Shown: piece after piece, positions 11,101 to 21,039 of the stretch
Position numbering within the stretch: the stretch's first letter is position 1
Layout: each line of letters starts with the position of its first letter
NCBI RefSeq assembly: GCF_964656455.1
Contig: NC_135715.1
Location: 165,322,437 to 165,386,436 of the forward strand
Direction of reading: 5' to 3'
From: Halichoerus grypus
Taxonomy: Eukaryota > Chordata > Mammalia > Carnivora > Phocidae
DNA: 64,000 bases
Made by a program: the position numbers and the translations under genes
Notes under the pieces: model-generated
What the model was told of the DNA's origin: nothing
Seen by the model: the letters and a program-made list of their open reading frames with translations, nothing else
Database searches by the model: none

Positions 11101-14100
11101 AAAAGCTGTACGTGTTTGATGTACACAACTTGGTGTACATAATTATTCTTGATTCATCTTTCTCTACTAACATTCTCTTCTTTGTGTCTTCCTCATCTAA
11201 ATTTGTTTGTTTATTTAGCCAGAAAACCTATACCAAGCACTTGGGTACTCAGGACAAAGATGAGTAAGACACAATCCTTTTTTTTTTTTTTTTAAAGATT
11301 TTATTATTAAGTAATCTCTACACCCAACATGGAGCTTGAACTCACCACCCTGAGATCAAGAGTCACATGCCACACCAACCGAGCCAGCCAGGCACCCCAC
11401 GACACAATCCTTTTTGCCAGGATTCTCTGTAATGGGTAAGGTAGACACATAGAGTTTGGCAATTAAAGACAGCTTGAAAATTGGAGTGATAGATTTTATG
11501 CAGAACTTATGACAGTAGAGGAAGGATGCACCAGAACTCTAGCCTGGTGACGTGGAGCTTCAGGATGAATGCCAAGCGGTGCTGCCTGGAGGAGGTGGTA
11601 CCTAAGCAGATCTTCAAAGGTGGGGAGATAGGAGGTAACCATAGGAAGATAAGCAGGAAAGAAGATTCTGAGCAGAAGGGACACCATGTTAAAGTCAGGG
11701 AGGAAAGAAACAGCAGAGCATTGCAGGGAAGGACACGAAGTTGGGTGTTACTAAAGCAGGAGGTAAGGAGTGGGATGCGATCGGATAGGTGATTACCACC
11801 CAGGCTCCAAATGCGATCGTCTGCAGCCCACCCTTTCTGGCCTCACTGCTGTTTCCCACCCCGTAGTAACTCCCGCAGTCCTGCTTAGCCTGCCACATCC
11901 TCCCGCTCCCTCCCTCAGCCACCTGCTGCTGCCCGTGGGACCTCCCAGCTGATCTGAGGCCTTTTCCTGGACAGCCTCATTGTGTGTAAGGGCTCGCTCC
12001 AGGGCGGGCTGCCTTCGCCGGGAGAAGCAGCGCTCTGTGCCTTTGCTTCACCAGCAAGCAGATAGTGTGCCCTTGGGCCTCCGTTTCTTTGCTCGGTTCC
12101 ACATGATCTTCCCTTTTCCCATCGTTTCCACTTCCTGAAATTCTCCTTATACCCAAAGCTGCTCTGTCTACTTCCTTTCCTGTACGCTATCACCATACTT
12201 TGCGTGTCATTCATTTTTTTCTTACAGAATGATAGATAGCTTATGTCCTAAGCCTGACCTGGGTTCAGAACCTGTCTGTGCCATTTATTACCATGTCACC
12301 CTGGGCAAGGAGCCCCACCTGAATTGATCTTTGCTCTCTTCATCCATGCTTAACTGCTTTGTCATACTGTAGAACATTAGTTCTGCGTGGTAGGATTAGG
12401 CTTGCAGTTCTTTTAACTCAGAATATTGATAGCTAGAGAATTTTAATTGGTTGTGAAACTATGGTGGTGTTCCAGACCTTACAGACACACTCATGGTAAA
12501 AATGCAGGAGAACAGCTAAAAGGCTCTGGAGCCTGACAACGTGAATTCCAACACTGCCTCTGCTACTTCCTGGCTGTTTGTTCTTAGACAAGTTCCTCAA
12601 CCTCTCTGAACCTGTTCACTCATCTTTATTATGAGAAGAAGAAGAATACCTGCTCCATAAAGTTTTAATAGAATTAAATGAGTCACAGCCTATGAAATAC
12701 TTACTCTGCACAAGACATGTAGCAGTAGCTAACTGCCATTTATTGAGAATATGTATTTACTTTGAGATAGCCACCTGACCTGAAAGACATAATGCCAGTC
12801 TGATTTTCCTACTTCCTTTCTTTGGACTCCTTTGGTTCTCTGGCACCCTACTCTCCCTACCACGACCTTGTCTTCTATTTATATTTGAAAGCTGACTTTT
12901 CTTTGTTCCCTTGAAGGTTCCAAGAAGTTATGGCTACTTCTCTGACTGGTTATCTCCACCACATCTCTTCTGAAAATTTATTGAATGCTGTGTGTTCATT
13001 TTGCTTGATGAACCATTTTCCCATGGCCCTTATTAATCCACTTCTCCAAAAGGACGTCATCAATGAACTGATGTCAGGTATGGTGTCCGCATACAGTGGT
13101 GACCGATATAAGGCAGTCCCACTAGCTAGCTACTTTGTGATTCTGAATGGGGTCATCGTTGGAGCAGAGTTGGTTAAAACATGCAGAGCAGATGCTGCTG
13201 AGGAAAGGACCCAAAATGGTGAAGTCAGAGGTCAGTGCTTCAAACCGGCAAACCTATGCAGCCTCCTTTAGTAACAGACTCTTAACGTACAGAAGGCAAG
13301 GATCAGAAACACATCGCCATTGTTCCTTTTATTTATACCGTCTGCACCTGTGTGAAGGCTGCATGTTCACAGTGTTCTTTATGCCTTGATCAGAGGTGTT
13401 TGTACTTCCTAATCCTTAATGTCGCCTTTGGAGCTGAGTTCAGTCAGCTTTTGCAGCCTGAATCACTTTGTCACTCCTGGCCTATAATGAGGACACAGGC
13501 TCTTAGATCAAGCAGTCAAATAGTTCCCAAAGTGGTGAACTTATTTATACTCTTGGAATGAAATTAATTGTTGACTTTGGTCTTTAATATTAAATAAAGA
13601 AAAGCAATATCCGGCTAGATGTACAAAATTCAATAATGTGTCTGAGAATAGAGAAGTTTAAATTCTTTTAAAAACAATGTTGGGAAATTCCAAAGTCAAA
13701 TTGTGAAGAAGGAACAGCACGTGCTGATTTTTTTTAAGCGGTGACAGTGGGGGAAACAGCCTTAAACCCAGGAAACATGGATTTGAGTCCCAACTTGGCC
13801 TTTGGTAAATCATGAGGCATTTGAACCTTCCTGGGCATTGCTCATCATTCAGTGAAGAGTTTAGACTAAATCACCCAGAAAGATCTTTTAACTTTCAAGC
13901 ATAATCAAATACCGGGCACCGATGTAGGCACTGTGGGAACTAGGGAGACCCAGAGAGATTCCTCCTGAGAAGAAACAGATCATTAGAAATATAGGTACAT
14001 TAATACAATGTCTTAAGCGTGGCATTAATATTTCTTCTTAACTGTATAATTTTTTTCTCCTTTTTTTAGGTGACGAGAGGAATGCTCACAAGCTTCGTAT

Positions 14101-17100
14101 TTTGGCTGCTTGCCTAAAATTGGATATTTCTTGTCACAACGTGGTAGATTTGGCCCCACCACCGCTGCCGTCCATGGCATTGTATCCAAATGTGAAGGTG
14201 GCAGATGCGCTAAGTAGCCTTCTGGGAGAAGGATACTTCTCAAAAAACAGACAGTTGCCACACAATTACCATATCGGTATGGGGCTTTCTTTGGTTTTCC
14301 TCTATTGTATTTTATTTTATTTTCCTTTATTTCGGGCGAAGATGAGGAGTTTTCCACGGCAGGTTGGTGGAGCGTTGGCTCCGGAGCTGAACTGCCGGTT
14401 CGGAGTCTTGCTTTGTGTGTGCTAGTGCTCTGTTCGCGAGGCGCTCACTCCGTCCCCTTGCTCTGTCCCCTTGCTCCGTCCCCTCGCCTGTAAAGTGGCA
14501 GTAGATGGAGTGCCCGCCTCATCGGGCTCCTGTGGTGAATAAATGAGGTGATGCGTATAAACCCCAGACTGGAGTCTGGCACGTGGTGCGCTCATCATAT
14601 GTTGCCTCTGATGCCATTATCATTATTGGTAGGGTTAGTACACATTTGGAAACAGTATCACTTTGAGCAGTGTTTGAAAAATTAATTCTTTTCTTTCAGA
14701 TTTTGAAGTAAGAATGGATATTAACAGGAGTCAAGTGCTTCCATTTTCCGACGTGGTAACTTGCGCTGCAGATACTCAAAGGTTGCTGATGTATATTCAT
14801 TTGCTGAGCTTTCTGAATTTAATTCTCAAAGACTTCATATTAAGTAGCAGTAACAATACTAAGACCTATTTGTGCAGAGCTTGTGATATACCAAGAGACT
14901 TATCATCCATTAATCTACTGCTTAGGTGTAAATACAGACATTCCTTAAAGACAGTGGACTGCAGTTGAGCCATGTAATGAAATAGGCAGTTTTTACAAAT
15001 GAGGTTTTAAAGCTGAGTACCACAATAGAACAACGTTACCGTAATTGAAATTATCCGTGCAGATGCTTCAGGTCGTGTTGCACCCACCCTGTGTTCAGTC
15101 AGTCTCTGTGGAAAGGCCCTGCAGGGCAAAGATGAGTCACACATGGGCTGTGGCCCCAAGGAACTTCTGTCCCCATTGCTTCATAGGACATGCACATAAT
15201 TACAGTAGAGAACAGAAATCTGTAGGGCTTCACACTCTGTCTGCTCATGCCTTTCCATTCTCCAACTCTGTAAACTTTACCCCTTTCTGAATCCATCTAG
15301 CTTGTTCCTCGGCCATCTTTTTCACTGTGACCTTCCCTGTACACATTACCCATCTCCTCTGAAAGAAAGGCTTTCTCTTTGACCTCTGTGAAAGATAATT
15401 TTTCATTTTCAGGTACTCCACTGTTTGGGCCTCATAATATAGCAACTCTCAGCCTAAAGTACTGAGGAGAAGTAAGGAATATGAGCATTCCTTTAAAAAA
15501 TAAAATTTCTCTTATGTTATCTCAGATAACAGCCAAAGTATAACAGAAGACAGTAAGGATACAAAGGTCTTGTTTTTCCCCCAACCAGCTTAATCTTTCC
15601 AAAAGGCCAAGAACAATGAAAAAACAAATTACACCTTCCATGTTTTGTTACACATACAGATTTTATCTTTTTAACAGTCTGGCCTTTCTCGTAGTGTTTT
15701 CTTTGTATTTGCTCTCTCCGTTCTGGTTTTTAAATGCTTCTCTCTCTGGGAGACAATATGTACAACAAGAGCATTTGTCATCTGGTTTATCTACATCAAT
15801 ACTTCTAGTAGCATAAATAATTATATTTAGATCAGAGATTAACACTGCACAGGAAGGCCTTAAAATGCTTTCCTATCTGGATATTTTCTTCATCAAGAAT
15901 ACAGCCATCCTTAAAGATGGTTGAGGGATAATCATGTAAAGCATTATTATAAGCGTTTGGTGTCTGTAGCCTTCGTATACTGGAGTATTTGCAGAGGCCA
16001 AGTAACAACGTGGAAGACAGTCAGGGCAGGAGGGAATGGTGACAGCTGTGGTCAGCAGAGAACTCGACTTTAAAATCTCCAAAGAACAGGAGTGCAGCAC
16101 GATTGTAGTTGTAATCTCATTAGTAATGGGTCTTCTTTTGTGCATTTTCATTTTCAGAGTAGCTGTACTGTGTGTTCCTAGATCTACTTACTGTTTGGAT
16201 TTAGCCCACCCCAGAGGATTCCTTGCTATGAAAATGCGACATTTGAAAGTAATGGGTTTTCACGTAATCTTGGTAAGAAAAAAATGCAAACAAAATACTT
16301 TTCAGTTACTGATATCCATTCTGCCGGGGGTGTTGTGGTTGAGCTTGGTTACGAGGACTCTAGAGGAATCGTCAGCAGTGTTGGACTAAGTACCTTAGTT
16401 ATTTTTTCTTTGGAAAAGAAAATTTCTGTTCATGATGTGGTTTCTAGTCAGCTGATAACTATTATTTACCAGGAGTTTTATAAGTGCTACGTTTGGTCAA
16501 TTTTATTCCTTTTTGTTAAGAGGAGAAATGTAAATAATTAGTTTTCTTATTTAATTTAAGACCCATGACATGATACTCAATTTCCAGAGTTTCTTGAACA
16601 AGGGAAGAAAAGATGTGAATTAAAGCTTTGGTTTCATGGGCTGATGTGAGGCTGTTGTAGGATGTTTGTCGCCGGGAAAAGCTGGATGGGCATGAGAGGA
16701 GAGTTCTTCTTCCCCCTCACACCTCATTTTCATTCCAAGCTCCACAGCTTTGCTTTGCTAGCCTCTCCAGATGTCTCTGTATGGAGCAACAACCTTATGA
16801 ATGAACTTACATATATTAATGTTGGGATCTCTCTAAATGCCACTCATTTGGTCCTGCACATAATGTGAAGTGTGAACATTCTCATCTTCATTATGGTACT
16901 TTTTGTATCCAAATTCGGATTACGTGCAGATTACTGAGGTTGAGATGGCACGTTTCTCTTAATGGGCTACTATTTACTATTTTTTCCCCCCATAATGGAT
17001 ATTATATGAATTCTCGGGAAGATTATCCCAAGAAGGGAGTTTTTGCACACTTTAGAGGGCCTTTAAAGTTTTCAGAATTTTCACTGGTAGAGCTTTCTTC

Positions 17101-17396
17101 AGCCCTAGCACATAGTCTTACTAAACCTTTAAAATATGAGTAATTATAAGATAACACTTGTTTTTAAAAACCAGTTGGCTTGATGTTACTTTGATATGCT
17201 TGGATCTTGAAACTAGTTTTTATTTTACTGTCATCGTCTTCTTGCAAACTGATGATTTTCCCCCTTCTTTGGTAAGGTCCGTAATTGGGAGGTGGAAAGG
17301 CTGGAGATGCAGGATGTAGTCACACTTTTGAAGACCAAACTCTACTCAGCTGAAGCCTTTCTTACTGCTGATGTAAATCTGCAAAGCACGTGTTAA
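1897..17396 (+). CDS. FASTKD2: FASTKD2, FAST kinase domain-containing protein 2 (mitochondrial RNA-binding), complete gene
   Basis: Coding segments are 1897-2619, 5806-5909, 6592-6700, 7231-7354, 7631-7770, 8914-9086, 12917-13077, 14070-14276, 14700-14781, 16158-16272 and 17277-17396. They total 2058 nt: 685 residues plus TAA, in frame at every junction. The order and sequence follow human FASTKD2 (710 residues) throughout. The start is ATG 1897; an in-frame TGA at 1882-1884 rules out a longer frame. The first 40 residues are rich in Arg, Ser and hydrophobics with no acidic residue, a typical mitochondrial presequence. FAST_1 and FAST_2 lie roughly at residues 415-585 and the RAP domain at about 609-665, including [13 protein letters not shown]. 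Family knowledge: FASTKD2 works in mitochondrial RNA granules, binds 16S rRNA and ND6 RNA, and is needed for large-subunit ribosome assembly; human loss causes encephalomyopathy. No frameshift or premature stop is seen. Confidence 0.97.
2620..5805 (+). other. FASTKD2 intron 2
   Basis: The intron is 3.2 kb. MIR-like pieces in minus orientation lie near 2945-3070 and 3475-3650 (for example a gaggaaacagattta-type core). About 3650-4150 belongs to an old interspersed repeat that I do not name, seen again at 11.5 and 43.1 kb. A SINE lies at 5138-5351. No gene is seen. Confidence 0.6.
5138..5351 (-). mobile_element. CAN-SINE (tRNA-Lys-type), minus orientation
   Basis: A long T run, then TTTATTTATTTGAGAGAG, a GA-rich body, and a tRNA-derived end reading GAGCCACCCAGGCGCC. 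Matching target-site duplications (tgaagttatagtt) flank it at about 5125 and 5353. It is inserted in intron 2 against the direction of the gene. Confidence 0.95.
5806..5909 (+). CDS. FASTKD2: FASTKD2 exon 3 (codons 242-276)
   Basis: Acceptor TTTCAATAG, donor GCG|GTAAGT. It encodes [20 protein letters not shown] and onward. It leaves two bases of an Arg codon completed by exon 4. Confidence 0.96.
5910..6591 (+). other. FASTKD2 intron 3
   Basis: A 682-bp intron, unique sequence; no gene or named repeat seen. Ends TCTAATTACAG. Confidence 0.7.
6592..6700 (+). CDS. FASTKD2: FASTKD2 exon 4 (codons 276-312)
   Basis: Acceptor AATTACAG, donor GAG|GTAAAC, phase 0 at the end. It encodes [14 protein letters not shown] through LKRKLE, close to the human sequence. 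Confidence 0.96.
6701..7230 (+). other. FASTKD2 intron 4
   Basis: A 530-bp intron that holds an antisense SINE ending 134 bp before the exon 5 acceptor CTTTCTTTAG. Confidence 0.8.
6886..7096 (-). mobile_element. CAN-SINE, minus orientation
   Basis: AAAGATTTATTTATTTATTTGAGAG followed by a GA-rich body and an end reading GAGCTAGCCAGGCGCCCC. It is flanked by imperfect AT-rich repeats (gtatatataaat / gtacatataaat). It is more diverged than the SINE at 5.1 kb. Confidence 0.93.
7231..7354 (+). CDS. FASTKD2: FASTKD2 exon 5 (codons 313-354)
   Basis: Acceptor TTTCTTTAG, donor ATAG|GTAAGG, ending one base into a codon. It encodes [20 protein letters not shown] and onward to [10 protein letters not shown]. 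Confidence 0.96.
7355..7630 (+). other. FASTKD2 intron 5
   Basis: A 276-bp intron, T-rich, with no gene. The acceptor TTCTTAAAG at 7630 is directly followed by a GT that belongs to exon 6. Confidence 0.7.
7631..7770 (+). CDS. FASTKD2: FASTKD2 exon 6 (codons 354-400)
   Basis: The donor is CAA|GTAAGT, phase 0. It encodes [20 protein letters not shown] through DIWKLKQ. Confidence 0.96.
7771..8913 (+). other. FASTKD2 intron 6
   Basis: A 1.14-kb AT-rich intron. The 86-codon frame at 7994-8254 has no recognised product. No clear repeat is seen. Confidence 0.6.
8914..9086 (+). CDS. FASTKD2: FASTKD2 exon 7 (codons 401-458)
   Basis: Acceptor TTTTTTTAAAG, donor CAGA|GTATGT. It encodes [20 protein letters not shown] through YKCQTSE, where the FAST_1 region begins. 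Compared with human, one residue seems to be missing at the exon 7/8 junction. Confidence 0.94.
9590..9790 (+). repeat. MIR SINE fragment
   Basis: It has the MIR order: a gactctggagacat start, then tttgaatcccagccctgcc, then a gcaagttgctaatctgtgc core, then cttcatctgttaaaacgggga. Confidence 0.85.
11281..11400 (-). mobile_element. Short CAN-SINE-like element, minus orientation
   Basis: A T run, then AAAGATTTTATTATTAAGTA, a body like TACACCCAACATGGAGC and an end reading GAGCCAGCCAGGCACC. Flanking duplications gacacaatccttttt lie at 11268 and 11401. It is a shorter variant that lacks the GA-rich body. Confidence 0.85.
12530..12740 (+). repeat. MIR SINE fragment
   Basis: The pattern ggagcctgacaacgtgaatt, ctgctacttcctggctg, cctcaacctctctgaacc and a trailing gaattaaatgagtcacagcc matches MIR. 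Confidence 0.85.
12917..13077 (+). CDS. FASTKD2: FASTKD2 exon 8 (codons 458-512)
   Basis: Acceptor TTCCCTTGAAG, donor TCAG|GTATGG. It encodes [20 protein letters not shown] through DVINELMS. The open frame continues into the intron, but the in-frame join to exon 9 supports this donor. Confidence 0.95.
13078..14069 (+). other. FASTKD2 intron 8
   Basis: A 992-bp intron; a MIR-like piece lies near 13755-13870 (caacttggcctttggtaaat). No gene. Acceptor TTTTTTTAG. Confidence 0.6.
14070..14276 (+). CDS. FASTKD2: FASTKD2 exon 9 (codons 512-581)
   Basis: Acceptor CCTTTTTTTAG, donor ATCG|GTATGG, 69 codons long. It encodes [20 protein letters not shown] through QLPHNYHI, the FAST_2 region. Human has GGEG where this gene has a single GEG. 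Confidence 0.95.
14277..14699 (+). other. FASTKD2 intron 9 with MIR
   Basis: A 423-bp intron. About 14470-14630 looks like MIR (cgcctgtaaagtggcagtag, gaataaatgaggtgatgc, agtctggcacgtggtgcgct). Confidence 0.65.
14700..14781 (+). CDS. FASTKD2: FASTKD2 exon 10 (codons 581-608), weak donor
   Basis: The acceptor is TTCTTTCAG. It encodes [20 protein letters not shown] through ADTQ plus two bases of an Arg codon. The end is placed at AAAG|GTTGCT because joining there to exon 11 gives the human-like junction QRVAVLC. That donor is poor, and a GTATAT 9 nt downstream (14791) would also keep the frame, adding three residues (QRLLIVAV). Confidence 0.85.
14782..16157 (+). other. FASTKD2 intron 10
   Basis: A 1.38-kb intron; no gene is seen. 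Open frames on both strands (up to 92 codons) have no recognisable product. Acceptor CATTTTCAG. Confidence 0.6.
16158..16272 (+). CDS. FASTKD2: FASTKD2 exon 11 (codons 608-646, RAP domain)
   Basis: Acceptor TTCATTTTCAG, donor TTG|GTAAGA, phase 0. It encodes [20 protein letters not shown] through GFHVIL, the first half of the RAP domain, a C-terminal fold thought to bind RNA. Confidence 0.96.
16273..17276 (+). other. FASTKD2 intron 11
   Basis: A 1.0-kb intron, AT-rich and unique by eye. Frames such as 16865-17143 are not recognised. It ends CCCCCTTCTTTGGTAAG. Confidence 0.6.
17277..17396 (+). CDS. FASTKD2: FASTKD2 exon 12, coding part (codons 647-685 and stop)
   Basis: It encodes [20 protein letters not shown] through LQSTC, then TAA at 17394-17396. 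It completes the RAP domain and corresponds to the human C-terminus. The 3' UTR follows in the same exon. Confidence 0.96.
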   Translation, partial: VRNWEVERLEMQDVVTLLKTKLYSAEAFLTADVNLQSTC

Positions 17397-17447
17397 AGTC
17401 AAAGCAGCCTTTTCGTATTAGCAAACATAAGTTTGTAAAAGAACTTT

Positions 17448-17453
17448 AATAAA
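17448..17453 (+). terminator. FASTKD2: FASTKD2 polyadenylation signal
   Basis: AATAAA lies 52 bp after the stop, followed by a GT-rich stretch (cagttgtcagtgg). Cleavage is expected near 17465-17475, giving a 3' UTR of about 75 nt. Confidence 0.85.
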
Positions 17454-17475
17454 GACTGCAATTCAGTTGTCAGTG

Positions 17476-18290
17476 GAATTCACCTTACTGCTCACCATAA
17501 CAGAAAGTGTCACTTCAGTTTACTGTTAAAATTAATTTTAAGAGTGGAAGAAATGTTGTTTTTGGCATTTTAGAAGGTGACTCCAGAAGGGTCACTTTCT
17601 CAACCATACCTATTCCCTCCAGGGCCCAGATATTTGACAGATTCGTGGGCTGTAGGTTTTACTTTTGCTCGTTAGCTTTGATGCATTGAACACTGGTTCC
17701 TTAGTTGGAATGGGCTGTGGCTGAGGTGGCTTGGGCAGTCCTTGTGTTCGAAATCTGCGCATCTACACTCTCTCGGTAAGCTGTCCTGGGACTCAGGCAT
17801 TGACCACATTTTTCAGTTTGACCACATGGTAGCCGGGTGCTCGAATTGCAGCGTGTGTAAGAAATAACGAAATAGCATGGGCGGGATGGCTGCAGATGGG
17901 GCGTCTGCATTCGTAACAGGCATTTGAGGTGGGAGTGGTTTGTGGGTCCCATGGAAAGATGCACAGATGAGACTGCAGAGATGGCAAGGAGTCCAAATTT
18001 ATTAAACCTGGTAGGCTGTGGGTTGCTCACGTCACTTTTGCCATTGCTGAGGTCCTTCCTTCCCCTTCTTTTCCCTCTCCCCGCCCCACCATTTCATGAA
18101 GTCATTTAGATTAAATATATAGCTGAACTATGTTGTGAGTCAGACCTGAGGACTGCTTTTCAATTACGTTTGTTCATTCTTTTGTTGAAATATTTGTTCA
18201 AATCTGCGGTATAGCTGTCTACCTAGTGTTTGACTCATGTGGACACAGACACTTTCACCATGAATCCTGATGCCATGTTAAGTTGGAATG
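17476..18290. other. Intergenic, unique sequence
   Basis: No repeat or gene is recognised. Frames of up to 109 codons on the minus strand (17701-18030) overlap one another and look random. Confidence 0.5.
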
Positions 18291-18299
18291 GTTTTACCT

Positions 18300-18665
18300 C
18301 CATGCAAGAGACTGGATGTTTATGTCGCCCCCTCTGAATTCCTATGTTGAAACCTAACCCCCAATGTGATGGTATTTGAGGTAGAGCATTGAGGGGTGGT
18401 TAGTCCACGAAGGTGGAGCCCTCATGAACTGTATTAGTACTCTTACAAAAGAGACCCCAGACAGCTCCCTTGTTGCTTCTGCTATGTGAGGGCACGGTGA
18501 GGAGATGACCCTCTGTGAGCAGGGAAGAGGCCCCCACTAGACGCTGAGTCCACCAGAGCCTTGATCTTGGACTTGCCAGCCTCCAGAACTGCGAGAAATA
18601 AATTGTTGTTGATAAGCCACCGAGTTGATGGCATTCTGTTAACATCAGCCCGGATGAACTAAGGT
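18300..18665 (+). mobile_element. MaLR-type LTR (MST/MLT1-like), plus orientation
   Basis: The pattern fits a MaLR LTR: ttcctatgttgaaacctaac, ccccaatgtgatggtattt, ggtggagccctcatgaac, then gccttgatcttggacttgcc, agcctccagaactgcgag, and a gatgaactaagg end with an AATAAA-like poly(A) signal. Confidence 0.8.
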
Positions 18666-20360
18666 ACACCAAATACACAGACCTGCAATTTCTGGACATC
18701 TTGCTCTCTGCCAGACCCAGCTAAGTTCTCACACCTATGCTCTCTTTTCATTATCTTAACTCTTAGAGGTATAGCTCTATTAGGATCCTCTTGGGGGCTC
18801 TCATTTCCTTATCTCTAATATGAGGATAAATTATTTGCCATGACTATGCAGGTAATAGGGCAGGGCTGGAGTGTGAGCCTGAGCTGACTCGGGCTTAAGA
18901 GAGTTGAACCCTGGGGCAGCCATAAAAAAGCTCCAGCATAGGACTGCTCAACTGTCAGAGATTTTGTCCACTTATCCGGCCTGCATTTAGGAAAGGTTAG
19001 GGCTGAAAGGAAATTTGGCAATCATTTAACCCACCTCCCTCATTTTATGGTTGAGGAAGTTAGAGTTCAAAGAACTTGATTTTCATGAGTTTCAGCCCCG
19101 TCACTGATGCCCACATCATTCCATCCTCTACTGCCCTTTGGCTTGAGTCTCAGGAAATCTGGATTCTGGTTCCAGATTGGACAGCACTTAGCTTTGTGTC
19201 CTTGGCCCAACAATTTAACCCTTAGAAGCTTCAGAATGAGAGTTGAAAATATTTTATTAAAGAAACTAAAATTCATTCTTTAAATGTTATGTGTGTATCT
19301 GTTGCTTCTAGTGGCTAATTATGGCTCATGTTCAAAGGACTGGACAATTTTATGAATACTTGTAACTACCTTTTGAGGAAGTAGTTTCTTTGCATTTGTA
19401 CCGGTTGGCATGGCAGATTAAAAAGGCATTCCTCTTTTATACTAGTATTACTAGTATCGGCATTCTTTATTGGTTTGTAGTCTAAAAAAGTCTCGTGAGA
19501 CTCCACGTACAGCAAAGGGAAACAATTTAGTAATATATGTCTCAGGATAGAAAGATTTATTCCTCTAGGAGAATATTTACATATTCTCCTTTTCTGGTAT
19601 TCATTCAACTGACTCAAAAAAAAAACCCAAAAAAACCCAAACCACACAGCCCCAGTTTGATTTCATAGACCCATTTCTCATTCAGTGAGAGAGGATCACT
19701 AGGGAGTTTATAAATCCAAATTATGACTACTCTTAATCAAGTCACAAAATATTTTATATCTTAGTACCACTGTCTCCACACTGTAGAAATGATGAAACCT
19801 GTTTTACTGTACCAACGAACCAAAAGAGTGAATGTGAAAGGTAGAAGTTGATGTGTTTATATACACGGCTTGCTTCTGTGGTGATAAGTCAGCCATCTTG
19901 TGAAAGAAATTAGGTGTTTGGAAAAGACTTTAATTTCATTTATGCCTAATTCTGTGTTCTGAACTTTGAGTCTTGTTCGTGTTTGGAGCCGTGTTAAGAT
20001 TTTTATTGTTATTTATTTTTTTAGCCTTGAACTTCTTTAAAATGTCTACATAGATTACAATTACGCCAAGTATACAAAAAGGTAAACATCAAGCTGAGGG
20101 GAAAAAATACATGATATATTTTTGACAAATATCTAAAGAGCCCCTATAAATTGGTAAGAAACACTCATGTAACAAAAGAAAAATGAGCAAAGAACTGATC
20201 GACACAAAAAAATTTCAGTCTACTACTAATCAAAACCATGCACATCCAAAAAAATGAGTTACGTTTGCCTTTTAAATTAGCAGTTTTCTTTTTTCAAGAA
20301 TTGCAGTACTGCTGAAGAAGGTGTGATGAGGTAGGCACTTGCAGATGCAGCTGGTAGAAT
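18666..20360. other. Intergenic with MIR relics
   Basis: A MIR-like piece lies near 19140-19240 (tctggattctggttccagat, aatttaacccttagaagc), and another possible one near 18720-18830. The rest is AT-rich and unnamed. No gene. Confidence 0.5.
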
Positions 20361-20389
20361 GTAAACACCTTTCTGGAACAGATTCTGTG

Positions 20390-20700
20390 GCTCCTCCCCT
20401 CCCCCTGTATTTAAAAAAAATTACTGTGTAATTGACAGTGAACTGCATATATTTAAAGTGTACAATTTGATACACTCTAACAGATTTTACATATAAAATA
20501 TCCATGAAAATATCACCACAATCAAGATAATGAACATACTCACCACCCCTAAAAGTTTCCTCCCTCTTTGCCTTGCCCTTTGTTCCCTGGAAACCACTGG
20601 TCTGCTTTTTGTCACTATGGAATGTCCTTTGTATGCATCCAGAGTCTTGGAAAGACTGGTATCTATTGACATTGGCCAGTAATTAGGTTTTTAATGATCT
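20390..20700 (-). mobile_element. Old L1 3' fragment, minus orientation
   Basis: A segment like tgtacaatttgatacactc, then atatcaccacaatcaagata and aaccactggtctgcttttt is typical of antisense old L1 3' regions. Confidence 0.6.
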
Positions 20701-20867
20701 TTGTGCCTATATGCGTACATAGTACACACTTGATAAATATTTGTATTACTCCTGCATTGTGTGTAAGGATTCTTATCACTCCATTGATATGGTATTTCAC
20801 TGCATATGAGCCAGACATTGAAAATTATGTGTGTTCATCATCACTGGAATATATATCATTTTCTAAG

Positions 20868-21037
20868 CCCTTGCTACTCAAAGTGTGGTCCACAGACCAG
20901 CAGTGTCACCATCATCTGGGAGGTTGTTAGAAATACAGAATCTTGGGATCCATCTCAAGACCTATTGAACCAGAATCTGTATTGTAACAATCCCAGGTGA
21001 TTTATGTGCTCATTAAAATTTGAGAAGCACTGTTGTA
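20868..21037 (+). mobile_element. MER5A-like hAT DNA transposon relic
   Basis: It begins ctactcaaagtgtggtccac and ends aaatttgagaagcactgttg, which are partial inverted repeats. The middle has tattgaaccagaatctgtat and ccaggtgattta. The order matches MER5A. Confidence 0.85.
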
Positions 21038-21039
21038 AG

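Larger units (their letters stand above)
9087..12916 (+). other. FASTKD2 intron 7
   Basis: The largest intron, 3.8 kb. It holds MIR-like pieces at about 9590-9790, 12250-12340 and 12530-12740, and an L2 end near 10150-10280. There is an old L1 3' piece near 11060-11150, a SINE at 11281-11400, and a member of an unnamed old repeat at 11460-11790. The remaining open frames (up to 99 codons) show no recognisable product. Confidence 0.6.

Noticed and set aside
12930..13271. FASTKD2 exon 8 frame running on past 13077
   Set aside because: The extension beyond the donor has no similarity to the family, and the next exon joins in frame at 13077.
14550..14610. Possible microRNA hairpin (ccagactggagtctgg), considered because a human microRNA lies within FASTKD2
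   Set aside because: The stem is only seven pairs and the stretch matches MIR. The long perfect hairpin of the human locus is not present.
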